64,000 nt of DNA from Diacronema lutheri (taxonomy: Eukaryota > Haptophyta > Pavlovophyceae > Pavlovales > Pavlovaceae), in NCBI GenBank assembly GCA_019448385.1, contig JAGTXO010000035.1, positions 310,001 to 374,000 of the forward strand, read 5' to 3'. A program made the translations under genes and the position numbers. Every line of letters begins with the position of its first letter. Positions within the stretch are counted from its first letter, which is position 1. A model generated the notes under the pieces. It saw nothing but the letters and a program-made list of their open reading frames with translations, had not been told where the DNA came from and searched no databases. Shown one piece after another: positions 1-10,000 of the stretch.

Positions 1-836
1 ACTTGCGCTCTGAGGTCGCCGAGCGCCTCACCGAGCGCCTCGAGGACATCTCGCTCGAGTATGACTTCCCGACGGCGCTCGACCTTGGCTCCGGCGCGGG
101 GCACGTGCGGCGCGCTCTCGGCGGGCGGGGCGGCGTGCAGCGGCTGATCGAGGTGGACTCGTGCGAGGCCGCGCTCGCGGCGAGCGCCGCGCGCCACGCT
201 GCTGAGCCGCCTGCTGACTTTGCGGTCGAGCAGCTCTGCGCCGACGAGGAGGCGGCGCTCCCCGTCGAGCCGGGTTCCGTTGACCTGGTGCTGAGCAACC
301 TGAGCCTGCACTGGACGAATGATCTGCCCGGCGCATTTGCGCACGCGCGCGCCGCTCTCCGCCCCAACGGCCTTTTTCTTGGCGCGATGCTCGGCGGCGA
401 GACGCTCGCCGAGCTGCGCAACTCATTTGTCGCGGCCGACCTCGAGCGGCGCGGCGGCGTTGTCAACCACTGCTCGCCGCTCACGCGCGTGTCGGACGTG
501 GGCAGCCTGCTCCAGGGTGCCGGCTTCGCGCTGCCCACCGTCGACGTCGAGACCATCACGATCGGTTACGAGGACCCTTTCGTGCTCATGCATCACCTCG
601 ACCGGATGGGCGAAGCGGGCGCGAGCGCGATGCGCTCGCACGTGCCGCGCGACGCGATGCTCGCGGCGGCGGCGGCCTATCAGGCGCTCTACGCCAACGC
701 CGAGGGCTCCATCCCCGCCACGTTCGAAGTGATCTACTGGGTGGGCTGGGCACCGCACGAGTCGCAGCCGCGGCCGCTCCGGCGCGGCTCGGGGCAGGCG
801 TCGCTCACGGGGCTCGGCGGCGGCACGCTCAAATGA
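1..836 (+). CDS. NDUFAF5: NDUFAF5-like complex I assembly methyltransferase/hydroxylase (5' partial)
   Basis: The frame is open from the window edge to TGA at 834-836, so the N-terminus and any mitochondrial presequence lie outside. The visible 277 residues start inside the class I SAM-dependent methyltransferase fold: glycine-rich motif I (ALDLGSGAG) is near residue 25, and the family segment LSLHWTNDLPGAF is near residue 100. It continues with GAMLGGETLAELR and ends with GWAPHESQPRP, the typical NDUFAF5 C-terminal block. In animals NDUFAF5 hydroxylates an arginine of NDUFS7 in the mitochondrial matrix during complex I assembly; the same role here is inferred from similarity. A generic BioC-like methyltransferase is the alternative, but the C-terminal match favours NDUFAF5. 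No intron is seen in the visible part. It is followed by a hairpin-rich spacer and a gene on the same strand. Confidence 0.85.
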   Translation, partial: LRSEVAERLTERLEDISLEYDFPTALDLGSGAGHVRRALGGRGGVQRLIEVDSCEAALAASAARHAAEPPADFAVEQLCADEEAALPVEPGSVDLVLSNLSLHWTNDLPGAFAHARAALRPNGLFLGAMLGGETLAELRNSFVAADLERRGGVVNHCSPLTRVSDVGSLLQGAGFALPTVDVETITIGYEDPFVLMHHLDRMGEAGASAMRSHVPRDAMLAAAAAYQALYANAEGSIPATFEVIYWVGWAPHESQPRPLRRGSGQASLTGLGGGTLK

Positions 837-1127
837 GACGCGGCGGGCGGCAGCGCGCGCCGCCGGGGCGCCGTTCGCGGGCAGCGACATTGGCAGAAAC
901 ACCTGCGATGCTGCTGGACTCTTCTCGTGCTTCTTTTTCTGCCCTCAGCTTTTTGCGCACGCTCGCGTCCGCGCGCTTCACGTCGCTTTCCTCGGCGTGG
1001 GCGGGATGGGAAAGCGCGCGAAACAGGAAGATGAGTTGAGCGGAAAGGCGCGTGCCGCCCGCTCGTCGCATGCCCGCAGCGCGGGCTTTTTTGGCGCGCG
1101 CCAACCGGAAAGACAGCGGGAGCACTG

Positions 1128-1211
1128 CTCGGGATGCGAAGTCCGAGCCCAAGGGCGCCAGGCAATCGCGGCGATCGCCTGGCCCCTTGGGCTCGGACTT
1201 CGCATCCCGAG
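1128..1211. repeat. Long near-perfect inverted repeat (hairpin)
   Basis: The left arm (1128-1163) and right arm (1177-1211) are reverse complements over about 35 bases with one bulged base, separated by a 13-base spacer. The arms begin CTCGGGATGCGAAGTCC and end GGACTTCGCATCCCGAG. It ends 54 bp upstream of the next ATG, so it probably lies in that gene's promoter or leader. It could be a MITE-like insertion or a structured RNA element; the sequence alone does not decide. Confidence 0.8.
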
Positions 1212-1255
1212 GGTCGCCTTTCTTTTCTTTTCTTTTTTTTTTCCCTGGGCGACCC
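1211..1255 (+). repeat. Second inverted repeat with CT-rich loop just before a start codon
   Basis: GGGTCGCC (1211-1218) is the reverse complement of GGCGACCC (1248-1255), and the loop is almost pure C/T. The right arm ends ten bases before the ATG at 1266. It may be a leader structure or an initiator-type pyrimidine patch. Confidence 0.5.
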
Positions 1256-1265
1256 TGGAAGACTA

Positions 1266-2303
1266 ATGGCGGAGGCCCAGGGGCAAGGGCGGATGCACGT
1301 CGCTGTCCTCGGCGCGGGCGGGATCGGGTGCTGGCTCGCGGCGCGCCTCGCGCTTGCGGGACAGCGCACGTCGCTGCTCGCGCGCGGTGCCTCGCTCGCC
1401 GCCATCCGAGAGCACGGCCTGCGCGCAGCCGCGGTCGACGGCTCGACTATCGGCACGTGCGGCGCGCCCGCGCTGAGCGTACACGGCGCGGCCGAGGAGG
1501 TGGACGCGGGGGTGGGCGTGCTGTTCGTCGCGGTCAAGACGCACCAGCTCGCCGCGTGCGTGCCGCAGGTCGCCGCGCTCCTCCGCCGCTCGCCCTCTGC
1601 GCTCGTCGTGCCGATGGCGAACGGTGTCGACGCGCACGATGTGATCGCCCGAGGCCTCGAGGAGTCGGGCGGCTCGGCAGATGGAGTGATGGGCGGCATA
1701 GCCAGGTCAGTCGTCTACATCAGCCATTCGGGCACCGTCGTCCTCGAGCGCGAGCTCGGCGTCGCCGTCGGCCCTATCCGCGCGTGCGCCCCGACCTGTG
1801 CACAGCTCGACGCGCTCCGCGCGGTGAGCCGGCTGCTGACCGACGTCGCGCGCGTGTCATGCGAGCTCATCGAGACGGCGGACGCGATGCGCACGGCGCT
1901 GTGGACCAAGTTTCTTGTCACCGGCTGCTTGGGCCCATTCAGCGCCGCCGCGCGCGCCCCCGTCGACGTGCTCATGTCGACGGCCGAGACGACCGCGGTC
2001 GTGCGCGCGCTCATGGAGGAGATGCGCGACGTGGGTGCGGCGGGTGGCGTGCGCATGCCCGACGGTGCGGTGGAGGACGCGCTTGCCATCTGCGCGCGAT
2101 CGCCGCCGGGCACCACCTTCTCGACCACGCGCGACGTGCTCGGCGGCAGGCCCAGCGAGCTGCTCGAGTTTTGCGGCGTTGTCGTGCGGCTTGGGCGCGA
2201 GCGCGGCGTGCCAACGCCGTCGCACGCGCAGTTGCTGGCGACTCTGCTGCCGCAGGAACGCGTCGCGCGCGGCGAGCTCGCGTACGAGCTGCGCGGCGTG
2301 TGA
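1266..2303 (+). CDS. Ketopantoate reductase-like NADPH-dependent oxidoreductase (ApbA/PanE family)
   Basis: The 345-residue protein is encoded in one exon. The ATG at 1266 is chosen because the Rossmann strand and dinucleotide motif LGAGGIGCW follow within about 15 residues, as in PanE; the frame is open further upstream, but only through the hairpin. Other family marks are VPMANGVD (substrate/cofactor Asn), the helix ALWTKFLVTGC with the catalytic Lys, and RPSELLEFCG with the C-terminal Ser/Glu region. The family reduces 2-dehydropantoate to pantoate for coenzyme A synthesis. The conserved Asn that normally follows the catalytic Lys by four residues is not evident, so a related 2-keto-acid substrate is possible. 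It ends 66 bp before the stop of a convergent gene. Confidence 0.82.
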   Translation: MAEAQGQGRMHVAVLGAGGIGCWLAARLALAGQRTSLLARGASLAAIREHGLRAAAVDGSTIGTCGAPALSVHGAAEEVDAGVGVLFVAVKTHQLAACVPQVAALLRRSPSALVVPMANGVDAHDVIARGLEESGGSADGVMGGIARSVVYISHSGTVVLERELGVAVGPIRACAPTCAQLDALRAVSRLLTDVARVSCELIETADAMRTALWTKFLVTGCLGPFSAAARAPVDVLMSTAETTAVVRALMEEMRDVGAAGGVRMPDGAVEDALAICARSPPGTTFSTTRDVLGGRPSELLEFCGVVVRLGRERGVPTPSHAQLLATLLPQERVARGELAYELRGV

Positions 2304-2369
2304 CATCTGAAGCATTGTCGAGGTGGCCGGGGTGAGATGAATTTGGCTGCGGAGGCAACAGTCAGACAC

Positions 2370-3047
2370 TCAATGCGCAAGCGACGCGGGCGCAGAGTGG
2401 CGGCGGAGCATGCTCATCAAGTTGTCGCCAAGCGCGATGGCGGCTGTGGGCATCGGCATGTCCGCCCTGTCTGCCTTGAGATGGCCCGTCTCCTCACGCC
2501 GCCGGCCGACGTGTGCGGGAAATTGGCCGACGCCGCTCAGCTCCTCGGCGGCTGCTCGCATCCGCGTGGAGAGGCGGAGGCGATCATCGAGCGCGCGCAC
2601 CTTACGCCGCGCCGTCTCTCGAAGCCCCTTATTAAACTCCTTGCCACGCGCCGACGTCGCCGGCATACGGCCGGGCACGCCGCGCAGTAGTGCGAGCGCC
2701 GAGCGCGTCGCCTCGTGCGCCTTGAGCAGCACGTCGTCCATGCCAGCTGCGAGGTGGGGCGTGTGCGCGCGGAGGAGCGCGAGGCTTGCTTCGAGGGTAG
2801 ACGGCGCGTCGTGCGCCGCACGCCGCGCCTCAGCGGTGGCCCGTGTCGCCTCGGCGTAGCTCGGCGGCGCGCTGCCGTGGTGAGCGTCAACGTCACAGTC
2901 GTCGTCCATGGACGGCAGGGACAGGGAGGACGGGTAGGCGGGCAGCTCAAGCAACGCCTGCGCGAATGCCATCTCGTCCTCGTCGATGTCCGAGTCAGCG
3001 CAGCCGAGCAGCTCCTCCTCGTCGATGGCGTAAAGTTTGAGCGTCAT
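2370..3047 (-). CDS. Hypothetical protein, 225 residues
   Basis: I do not recognise this gene. The ATG at 3047 (MTLKLYAID) is chosen because the product then opens with a compact acidic segment and because a TATA-containing palindrome lies about 100 bp upstream; the frame is open upstream into repeat-derived sequence. The protein has an acidic N-terminal third (residues 8-30 and about 45-55), a PPSYAEA motif near residue 65, and a helical, Arg/Ala-rich C-terminal two thirds suggestive of a short coiled coil (residues 90-190). No signal peptide, membrane segment or catalytic motif is visible. It converges with the ketopantoate reductase-like gene. Confidence 0.55.
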   Translation of the reverse strand: MTLKLYAIDEEELLGCADSDIDEDEMAFAQALLELPAYPSSLSLPSMDDDCDVDAHHGSAPPSYAEATRATAEARRAAHDAPSTLEASLALLRAHTPHLAAGMDDVLLKAHEATRSALALLRGVPGRMPATSARGKEFNKGLRETARRKVRALDDRLRLSTRMRAAAEELSGVGQFPAHVGRRREETGHLKADRADMPMPTAAIALGDNLMSMLRRHSAPASLAH

Positions 3048-3141
3048 CTCCAGTCCGCGCGCGGGCGCCAGATCCGCAAATTCGCCGACCTGGACGCCGG
3101 AAGCAAAAAGTACACGCCTTCCAGAAAAGGGCGGTTTGAAT

Positions 3142-3165
3142 CCTCGGCTTATAAATAAGCCGAGG
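3142..3165. promoter_or_regulatory. 24-bp perfect palindrome centred on TATAAATA
   Basis: CCTCGGCTTAT, AA, ATAAGCCGAGG is a perfect palindrome holding a TATA-like core, in strong contrast with its GC-rich surroundings. It sits 95-118 bp upstream of the minus-strand ATG at 3047. It is either a core promoter or the target or terminus of an adjacent repeat. Confidence 0.5.
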
Positions 3166-3179
3166 GATCGGCGGCGGGA

Positions 3180-3760
3180 AACTTGGAAAGATATCGCCCA
3201 CATCTTCTGAATCTGCTTGGCCTTGGCCTCGCTCGACAGCACCTTGTTTATGCCGGACTCCGACAGCTCACCGCGTCGCAGCGCCTAGCCGAGCTCTGTG
3301 AGCAAGCCTGGGATCTTGCCCTTGCGTGCGGCCGCGAGCGCGTCTGCCGCCTTCTCGCCCAACGGGTCGGAGAGTGTGTGGTCGGAATGGGTGAAGTTGG
3401 CGTTGAGGATGGCCCAGCCCTGGAGCGATTCCTCGAGGAAGATGAAGAAGTTGCACTTCTCGCAGCGGTCGCCCCTGGCCGTCGTTGCGCGTGCCGTCGC
3501 CCCGCTCGGGCCGCCTTTGCGTACCAGCACTTGAGGTAGCGCTTCCTCCCTGAAGCCGTTCCGGAGCGCCCACGCCTGCAAGCGGCTCTTCCGTCCTCAA
3601 ATTTGGGCTACGGACCCCTCGGCAGGTCGGAGGGCACCTGGATCTGGAGCATGTCGAAGGCCGCGTTGAACGCAAAGAGCTCGCGGCGCGGGTCCTTTAT
3701 CTCCGCGAAGTCCTCCGCGGCGGCAGTGGCGGCAGTGGCCGCGGCGGCGGGCGAGGCGGC
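3180..3760 (-). pseudogene. Degraded stretch resembling a FAR1/MULE transposase N-terminal domain
   Basis: Coding-like fragments alternate between frames on the minus strand. AFNAAFDMLQIQVPSDLP lies near 3690-3620, AWALRNGFREEALPQV near 3580-3530, a Cys-rich piece CEKCNFFIFLEES near 3460-3420 followed by WAILNANFTHSDHTLS, and GINKVLSSEAKAKQIQKMW near 3255-3195. The order (helical lead, C-x2-C, tryptophan, His-x-x-His) resembles the FAR1-type DNA-binding segment at the start of Mutator-like transposases. Frame changes and an internal stop at 3285 mean it is not an intact gene. The family call is a judgement by eye; a multi-exon host gene is the alternative. Confidence 0.3.
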
Positions 3761-4257
3761 GGCAGGGCGACCGGCTTAAGAGCGGCGGGCTCGACCGCGT
3801 CGGCGTCGGCGACTTGCCGCGGCCCTCCTGCCGCGTCGGCGACGTCATCGCCGGCTGCGCCGGCGGCAAGGGCTTGGCGACGCTGTTAAGCGACGCGGCG
3901 ACACCAGCGGCGAACGCGGCGATGACGGTGCGGATGGCGGGCCGCCCGTCGCGTAGAACAGGCTGGCCGCCGCGCGACCAAGCATGGATCCGAGCGGCAT
4001 CACGCTGCGCGAGGCGCGGCGCGGGTGTGCGGCGCGGCGCGCGCGGGCGCGCGGCGCGCGGGCGCGCGGCGCGCGTCGCGCGGGCGCGTGTGAGCTCGGC
4101 GCAGGGCGCGATCGGGCGGCGCGGTGCGCGCAAAACGGTGCGCGCGGTCGGCGTGCGCGCTGCGCCGCGCGCCGCCGCGCGTCGCGCGCTGCCGCGCGTC
4201 GCGCACCTTTTTCGCGCGCGCGCGCTGCGCCATTGGCACTCGTCTCTGGCTTGAAGA

Positions 4258-4342
4258 GACTATCTCCAGCCGCCATAATCTCCAGCTTATGGCGGCTGGA
4301 GATAGTCTCCCCGGGAGATTGTCTCCCCAGGAGATTATCTCT
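4258..4342. repeat. Perfect 21-bp-stem hairpin plus satellite short inverted repeats (MITE-like)
   Basis: Bases 4258-4278 and 4287-4307 are exact reverse complements (starting GACTATCTCCAGCCGCC) around an 8-base loop. The flank 4306-4342 adds three further GGAGAT/ATCTCC-type steps. Lower GC and symmetry suggest a small non-autonomous DNA element. No flanking target-site duplication is obvious. Confidence 0.6.
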
Positions 4343-4415
4343 GTGCACGACGGGCGCCGACGCCCGGATGAAAATGACGCTTTCAAGCGGGTCAGAAGAG
4401 GTGGCGCGGGGCCGA

Positions 4416-4475
4416 GGCGTGACGAACGGAGCGAGCGAAAGCGTGCACGCAGCGTCGGGCCGAAATCAGGGTGAC
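4416..4475. repeat. Dispersed repeat, copy 1
   Basis: This roughly 60-bp stretch, including GTGACGAACGGAGCGAGCGA, is nearly identical to 40018-40076. It lies about 50 bp beyond the stop of the minus-strand membrane-protein gene. It may be a terminal repeat of a mobile element; no transposase is attached here. Confidence 0.65.
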
Positions 4476-4526
4476 GATATTGTGCACTGCACGCGCGATG
4501 CCATTGGCATTTGCGCTGGCCGCGGC

Positions 4527-5838
4527 TTACGACGCTGAAGCCCGGCAATACGTCGTGTGCTGCGCGAATGGCAGATCGCTCAATTGCAGCGTGATCACGA
4601 GGAGCGCGACCCACGCGGCGAACGGGCAGAACCACGCCAGAGGATGCCAGCGACGCATGGCCGCCCCGCCAGATGGGAAGGAGAGAAGCGGCGAAGCCAC
4701 GTCAGTGATCGTGAAGAAGAAAGACGCGAGGCCAAGGACCTCCAGGAAGCGCCAGTCGCGCAGGACGTCGGGCGCAGCTACCCGCAGCGCCGTGTGAGCT
4801 GCAAATCCAGCCAACGAGACCAGGTTGGGGCCGAGATGCATCATGCCGAGGCGCTGGGCGACCTCGGGGCGCGCATAATTGACGCCAGGTCCCCGAATGT
4901 AAAAGCCACCGGCCCAGCCCAGAAAGGGCACGCCGAGGACGAGGGCGTAGAGGCAGCAGCCGAATGCACCAAACGGGTTGACCCACGAATCGTACGCGCG
5001 GAACGCGACACCTTCCATAGGCGCAAGCACGTGAGCGGCGGCCCAACGAGCAACCAGCAGCGCGTACGTTGCTGCGAACGCGAACCCCACATTTGCCGGG
5101 TCGACGGACTGGCCGCAAAAGAGCGCCATGTGGCCCGCCCAGTACGCAGCGGGCATGACTCCTGCCAACGCCAAATCCGCAAGCCCGCGATTGTATTGCG
5201 CGGCATCCGATGCCGCCACTTCGTCGGGCGACCGGCACAAGACCTTCATAAAGTGGCCAGGGACGGAATGCGCAAAGGTGAAGTGCATCTTGAGGAAGCC
5301 GAGGAGGCCGAAGCGGCGAAGCTGCTCTGAGTAGCTGAACCACCTCACGTCCAGATGGTCGGACCAGAGCCATGACGGCGAGTTCCACAAGTCTGTATCC
5401 TCGATGAGCACCTCGTCGCTGCGCGGCCAGGCGCGCGCGCGGCCGCACGCCAGGGGGTGAGGGGCGCGTCCGCAAACGCGCGCGGCCGCAAGCATGCGGC
5501 CGAGCGCACAAGTCTTCAGGCCGAAATGTCGGGTGCCCGCCGCCCATCATGTACTCGCCCATGCGCGACGCGAGCCGCGCGCCGCGAGCGCGCTTCGCGA
5601 CGGCCACAATCTTGAGGCGCGCCACGCGCCTGCCACCGAGCGTCGTCGAGTTCTCGCCGAGGAAGAATCCCACCAGGCCGCTCTCGTCGGTGGCGGCCAC
5701 GCCAAACAGGCCGGATGTCAGAGCAACCACGACCACCACGAAGACGCTCGGGAACGGGAAGGCGACGAGAGTCAGCTCGAGCACCGCGCGCAGGTGGTCC
5801 TTGCGCGTGAACGGCTCCAACTGTGGCTGTGGGCCCAT
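4527..5838 (-). CDS. Polytopic membrane protein of unknown function (2 exons)
   Basis: Exon 1 is 5838-5510 and exon 2 is 5418-4527, joined over a 91-nt GT-AG intron (GTGCGC donor) that restores the frame as D-F-D-E-V-L; the product is 406 residues. A strongly hydrophobic segment (residues about 22-50, including FVVVVVALTSGLFG) opens the protein. After a hydrophilic loop there are about five more membrane-spanning stretches, including MPAAYWAGHMALFCG, CLYALVLGVPFLGWAGG and LAWFCPFAAWVALLVITL. No transporter or enzyme signature is recognised. CFAP61 ends 122 bp upstream in the same orientation, and that gap must hold this gene's promoter, including a 13-bp palindrome. Confidence 0.75.
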
Positions 5839-5870
5839 GGGTCTGTCTACTTTCGGTGGGTTTGACGGGG

Positions 5871-5883
5871 ACTTTCGGAAAGT
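5871..5883. promoter_or_regulatory. 13-bp palindrome in a short promoter gap
   Basis: ACTTTC-G-GAAAGT is perfectly palindromic and lies 33-45 bp upstream of the minus-strand ATG at 5838; ACTTTCGG recurs at 5849-5856. It is a plausible transcription-factor site, but no factor can be named. Confidence 0.35.
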
Positions 5884-5960
5884 TCACCTCCCAAAACCAT
5901 ACTAGTCCTGTCCTAGATCCCCCATACTGGGAGCGGAGATGTTGCGAGCGCGGTCACGCA

Positions 5961-6976
5961 TCAGCTGGCGACCGCTTGCATCCCGTTGATCAGGTCCTTG
6001 TCCTCCATCTGGCGCATCACCGGCGCGCTTGGCACGAGATACATTGACAGCTGGTTCTGATTCGTCTGCAGGTATTCAACCAGCCGCTTCTCGACGAGTT
6101 GGCGCGAGCTCGCCTGTACGGCCGCGCGCAGCTCCTCGCGCGATGGCAGCTCGATCTCCATCTCGAGTCGCTCCTGCAGGTCGGCGGCGATTGCGGCGAA
6201 GGCATCCTCTTCGAGCAGCTCGCCCTGCGGCCGCGGCGGCGAGCGCCGCGCGCAGAGGCGGCGCGCGGAGCGCGGCATGAGCGCCGCGAGCGGGGGGCTG
6301 AGCAGGCGCCCCCCCTTGCACCGGGCGGCGGACAGGCGGCGAATGGGAGGTGGGCGGCATGTCCGCGCGCACCTTGAGCGCCGTCCGAAAATCGGCGAAC
6401 CTGTCGTGGAAGAGGCACACAGCCCAGCTGTCGCGTAGGAACTGCGGCAGGTCCGGCACCAGGCCCTGGACACGCAAGGGGGGGGGGGGGGGGGGGGAGG
6501 GGGGGGGGGGCGGGAGGGGAGGGCAGTGTGTGGGCCACCGCCCGCCTTCGCCGCCACCCGCCTTCGGCACCGCGCCGCGCAAGCACGCGCATGCAACGCA
6601 TGCGCACGCTACACGCGCACGCGGCGCACCTCGTTGTAGCGCGAGATGAGCCGGTTGCAGTACATCTGCGGAATGCCAATCAGCTGCTTCATGTTGGACA
6701 CTTCGAGCGGCGACTCGCCCAGGTAGGTGATCGCGTCGATGAGCTCATACTTGTCGATGCTGCGCGGCAGAGGAGGCGGCGGGAGGTGGGGTGGCGGGGA
6801 GGGGGGGGGGGGGGCAGTGGGATTGGTGCAGAGGAAGGCGGTCAGGCGGAAGGGAGAGCGCACATCGGGCAAGGGCGCGAGCGACGTCGCCGACCACACA
6901 GCCGAGCCAAAGCGCCCGGCACGCCTCGCGGCGAGCACGCATCCTATCCGGCGCCACCCCCCCCACCCCCACGGCC

Positions 6977-7012
<36 letters not shown>

Positions 7013-10000
7013 TGCCCCCGCCCTTCCCCCCCTCGCGAGCGCAGTATCTCAGTCATGCGCCGCACCGGAAGCAGCAGTAATCGGAGCCGCCGTTTGAGAC
7101 GGTCGTAAGCTCGCGGCCGACACTGCCCGAGCGCATCAGCTCGTCGTATGGGATCGGCTTGGCGGGGCGCTGCACGTGCATGTAGAGCAGCCCGCCGGGC
7201 AGCATCGCGCCCTCGCCGCGCGGCTGCGAGAAGGTGGGCAGCGCGTCGCCGGCCGCGCCGGCCGCGCCGCCGCCGGCCGCGCCGCCGGCCGCGCCGAGCG
7301 CGCCGGCCGAGAGCGGGTCGAGGAGGGGAAGAAGCGAGTGCGCGACCTTGACGCCGACATCGCGCTTGTCGTAGTGCTCCAGGTTGATCCCGCCACGGTA
7401 TCGCCTCGCAAACTTGGTGAGCGGCCCCGCCGCGTAGATGGAGGGATCCGACGTGCGGAAGCGCGCGTCGATGACCAGGCGGCCATCGTAGACGAGCGAA
7501 TTCGAATTGCACGCGCGAAAGATGGCGTCGTCGACGTCGGGCACGTCCGCGGTGAGTAGGAGCGCGCACGGGAGCTCGCGCTCGTGCTCGCCGTGCGCGT
7601 CGACGAGCACGACGGACGAGATGGAGCCGTCGATGCCCGCGCGCACGTCGCGCAGCGCCAGATCCTCAAGGACGGCGATGCCGAGCCGGTCGAGCGTCTC
7701 GCGCACGCGCGCGTCGACGCGCGGGTCGGCGAAGGGCGTGGGCGCGCCGGGCGGCAGCACGATGCAGAGCTTGTCCGCGTCGACGCCGCGCTCGAGCAGC
7801 GCGTTGAGCGAGCAGTACGCAGAGAGCGTCGCGCCATACACGAAGGCCGCGCAGTCGGGCAGGGCCGAGCGGCGCGCCCAGGCGGTCGAGCGCAAAAAGT
7901 GGTCGACGTCGCGCTCGACCTGGCGGCGCGCGTGCCGGGAGCGAGGTGGATGGCGCCGCGCGCGCGCGACAGTGCAGATGTTAAACGCCCATGCAACCGC
8001 GGCGCGGGATGCGCGCGGCCACTGCGCGCGCGCCACGCGCAGTCGCGCCCGCACGCACCTGCCCCCCCGACACGGAGAAGGCGCCGCCGACGGCGCGCGA
8101 GGCCTCAGAGAGGCCGGCGAGGGTCTGGTCGTGCAACGGCGGCGCGAGCAGCAGCACGTCGTACGGCACGCGCTCGGCGCGCCCTGCGAGCTCGACGAGC
8201 TTGCGCGAGCGGTCGATGTCGGCGAGGTGCGCTCGGATCACAGTCACGCGCGCGTCGAGGCCGAGCTGGCGGAGCTCGCGGCGAGTGTAGCAGAGCGAGG
8301 CGGCGGAGAAGGCGCCGGGTGCGATTGCCGGCTCGTCGTGCGTGCCGAGCGCCGCGCTCCCGCTCCCGACGCCTTTGCCACCGTCGTCGCGCGCCGGCTG
8401 CGCGGGCAGAGCCGTTCCGTCTGGAAGCCCGTACGGTGCGACGAGCGTGATGGAGGAGAAATGGAGGTAGGGCACGGCGAGGAGCGTCTCGAGAAAGGCG
8501 ATGGAAGTGTCGCGCCCACCCACCACCACGATCCGCACATTGTTCTGGATCTTTGGCTCCGAGATCAGCTTGCGCGTGAGGAAGAGCAACGCGCTGTCCG
8601 GAGGCGCGCCGTCCGAGCCGCCGAGCGCGAGCGCGTCCGCGCGCGCCGCGCGCGCGAGGTGCTGGGGCAGCTGGATCTGGCGGCGCGGGCGGACCTCGAC
8701 AAACTGCGCCGCGATATCGGGCAGCGGCGCGTCGTGCCGCAGCTGCAGGTAGAGCACCGACTTGCGCGCGCGCCGAAAGACCTCCTTGAGCACGAAACGG
8801 CTGCTGCTGTGAAAGACCGGGTTGATCACGAAATGCTCGAGCTGCGCGTGCGCGCTCGAGTCATGCTCGGAGAAGAGGATGTAATCCTCGAGCGAGTAGT
8901 GCCGCTTCAGGCTCTCCACGTCCACGCCTTGCTCCGTCACCGTCGCCACGCCAACGACCTGCGCCTGGCACTCGACGACGAACGCGACCGACGGCGGCCG
9001 CCCATACCCGCCACCGATCACCAACCGAGACGTCGCCTCGACCGCCTCGACGATGGCCGCCGAGTCGTGCAGCCCCTCGCAGAGCGCGCGCGCGCCGGCC
9101 ACGTCCGCCGACCGCGCCTCGCGCACCGTTAGCTGCCCGCCGAGCGCCGCACGATGGAAGACGTAGAGCACGTGCCCGAACGAGGACGACGACGCCCCCG
9201 CCCCGCCATCGTCGCCGTCGCCGCCGCGGTTGTCGCCGCCGCGGTTGTCGCCGCCGTCGCCGCCGTCGGCGGGCGAGCGCGCGTGCACCATCGTGAAGAG
9301 CGAGAGCAGCCCAAACTCGGCCGTCACGTGCGGCAGCGTCACGATGCAGTACTCGAGCCCCGGGAAGAGCGCGAACGCTGGCCGGAGCAGGTCGATCGCC
9401 CGCGACTCGGCGGATTCATCGAGGCAGAAGAGCGTGATGGCGAAGGCGTTGGGCAGCCAGCTGGAGCGGTCGATTGATACGAACGCGTCGTCTGCGTCGG
9501 CTTCGCCACCGCCGTCGCCCGCCTCGCCGAGATCCTCGCCGCCCTCGCGCGCGCGCGCGCTCGCACCTGCGCGCGCGCGCGCGCGCGCGGGCTGCGCCGG
9601 CGCGTCCGGGTCGGGGCGGAGCAGCCCGTCAAAGGGCTCGAGCTCAAAGTAGTCGTCAAGCATGCGCACGTCGATCTCCGACGTGAGCGCGAGCAGGCCG
9701 ACCGCGTGGCCGTCGGCCTCCGCGACGAGCGCCTGCGACTTTGCGTCCTGCGCTGAGATCACCTCGGCGAGGAAGAACTCGCCGTAGCGCGCCTGCAGGA
9801 CCTCGGACTGCTGGTTGAAGACGGGCACAAGGTCGTCATGGTCCTCCACACGCGCCGCGCGCACGAGCAGGTTTGGAATGTAGAGGCCGCGCGGGCACGC
9901 GTGCACCTTGCACGGTGGCTCGGCCGAGCCGTCGAGATGGGGCACGTACTCAAAGGACTGGCGCATGGGCGGGAAGAGGCGCTGGTCCACGGGGAGTGCA

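Larger units (their letters stand above)
837..1265. other. Intergenic spacer with two nested inverted repeats
   Basis: This 429-bp spacer between two plus-strand genes has no convincing ORF. It holds an 84-bp hairpin (1128-1211), a second inverted repeat around a pyrimidine-rich loop (1211-1255), and a T-run after GCGGGC near 1081-1093. It presumably contains the 3' end of the first gene and the promoter and leader of the next. Confidence 0.6.
3761..4526. other. Gene-free stretch: CG-repeat low complexity, hairpin, dispersed repeat
   Basis: No credible gene is seen. About 4010-4245 is extreme GC low-complexity sequence built from GCGCGCGGG-type steps that opens spurious ORFs in every frame. 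It is followed by a perfect hairpin (4258-4307), a GGAGATT/AATCTCC-type repeat (to about 4342), and a dispersed repeat copy (4416-4475). Confidence 0.6.

Noticed and set aside
3131-3141. tRNA B-box-like GGTTTGAATCC
   Set aside because: It does not form a T-arm with its flanks and no acceptor, D-arm or anticodon arm can be drawn around it.
4010-4245. Arg/Ala-rich ORFs in the CG-repeat block
   Set aside because: Simple GCGCGC steps give Arg/Ala in every frame; no conserved sequence or start context.
7507-9132. 541-codon plus-strand ORF
   Set aside because: It is antisense to CFAP61 exons with strong family similarity; no domain of its own.
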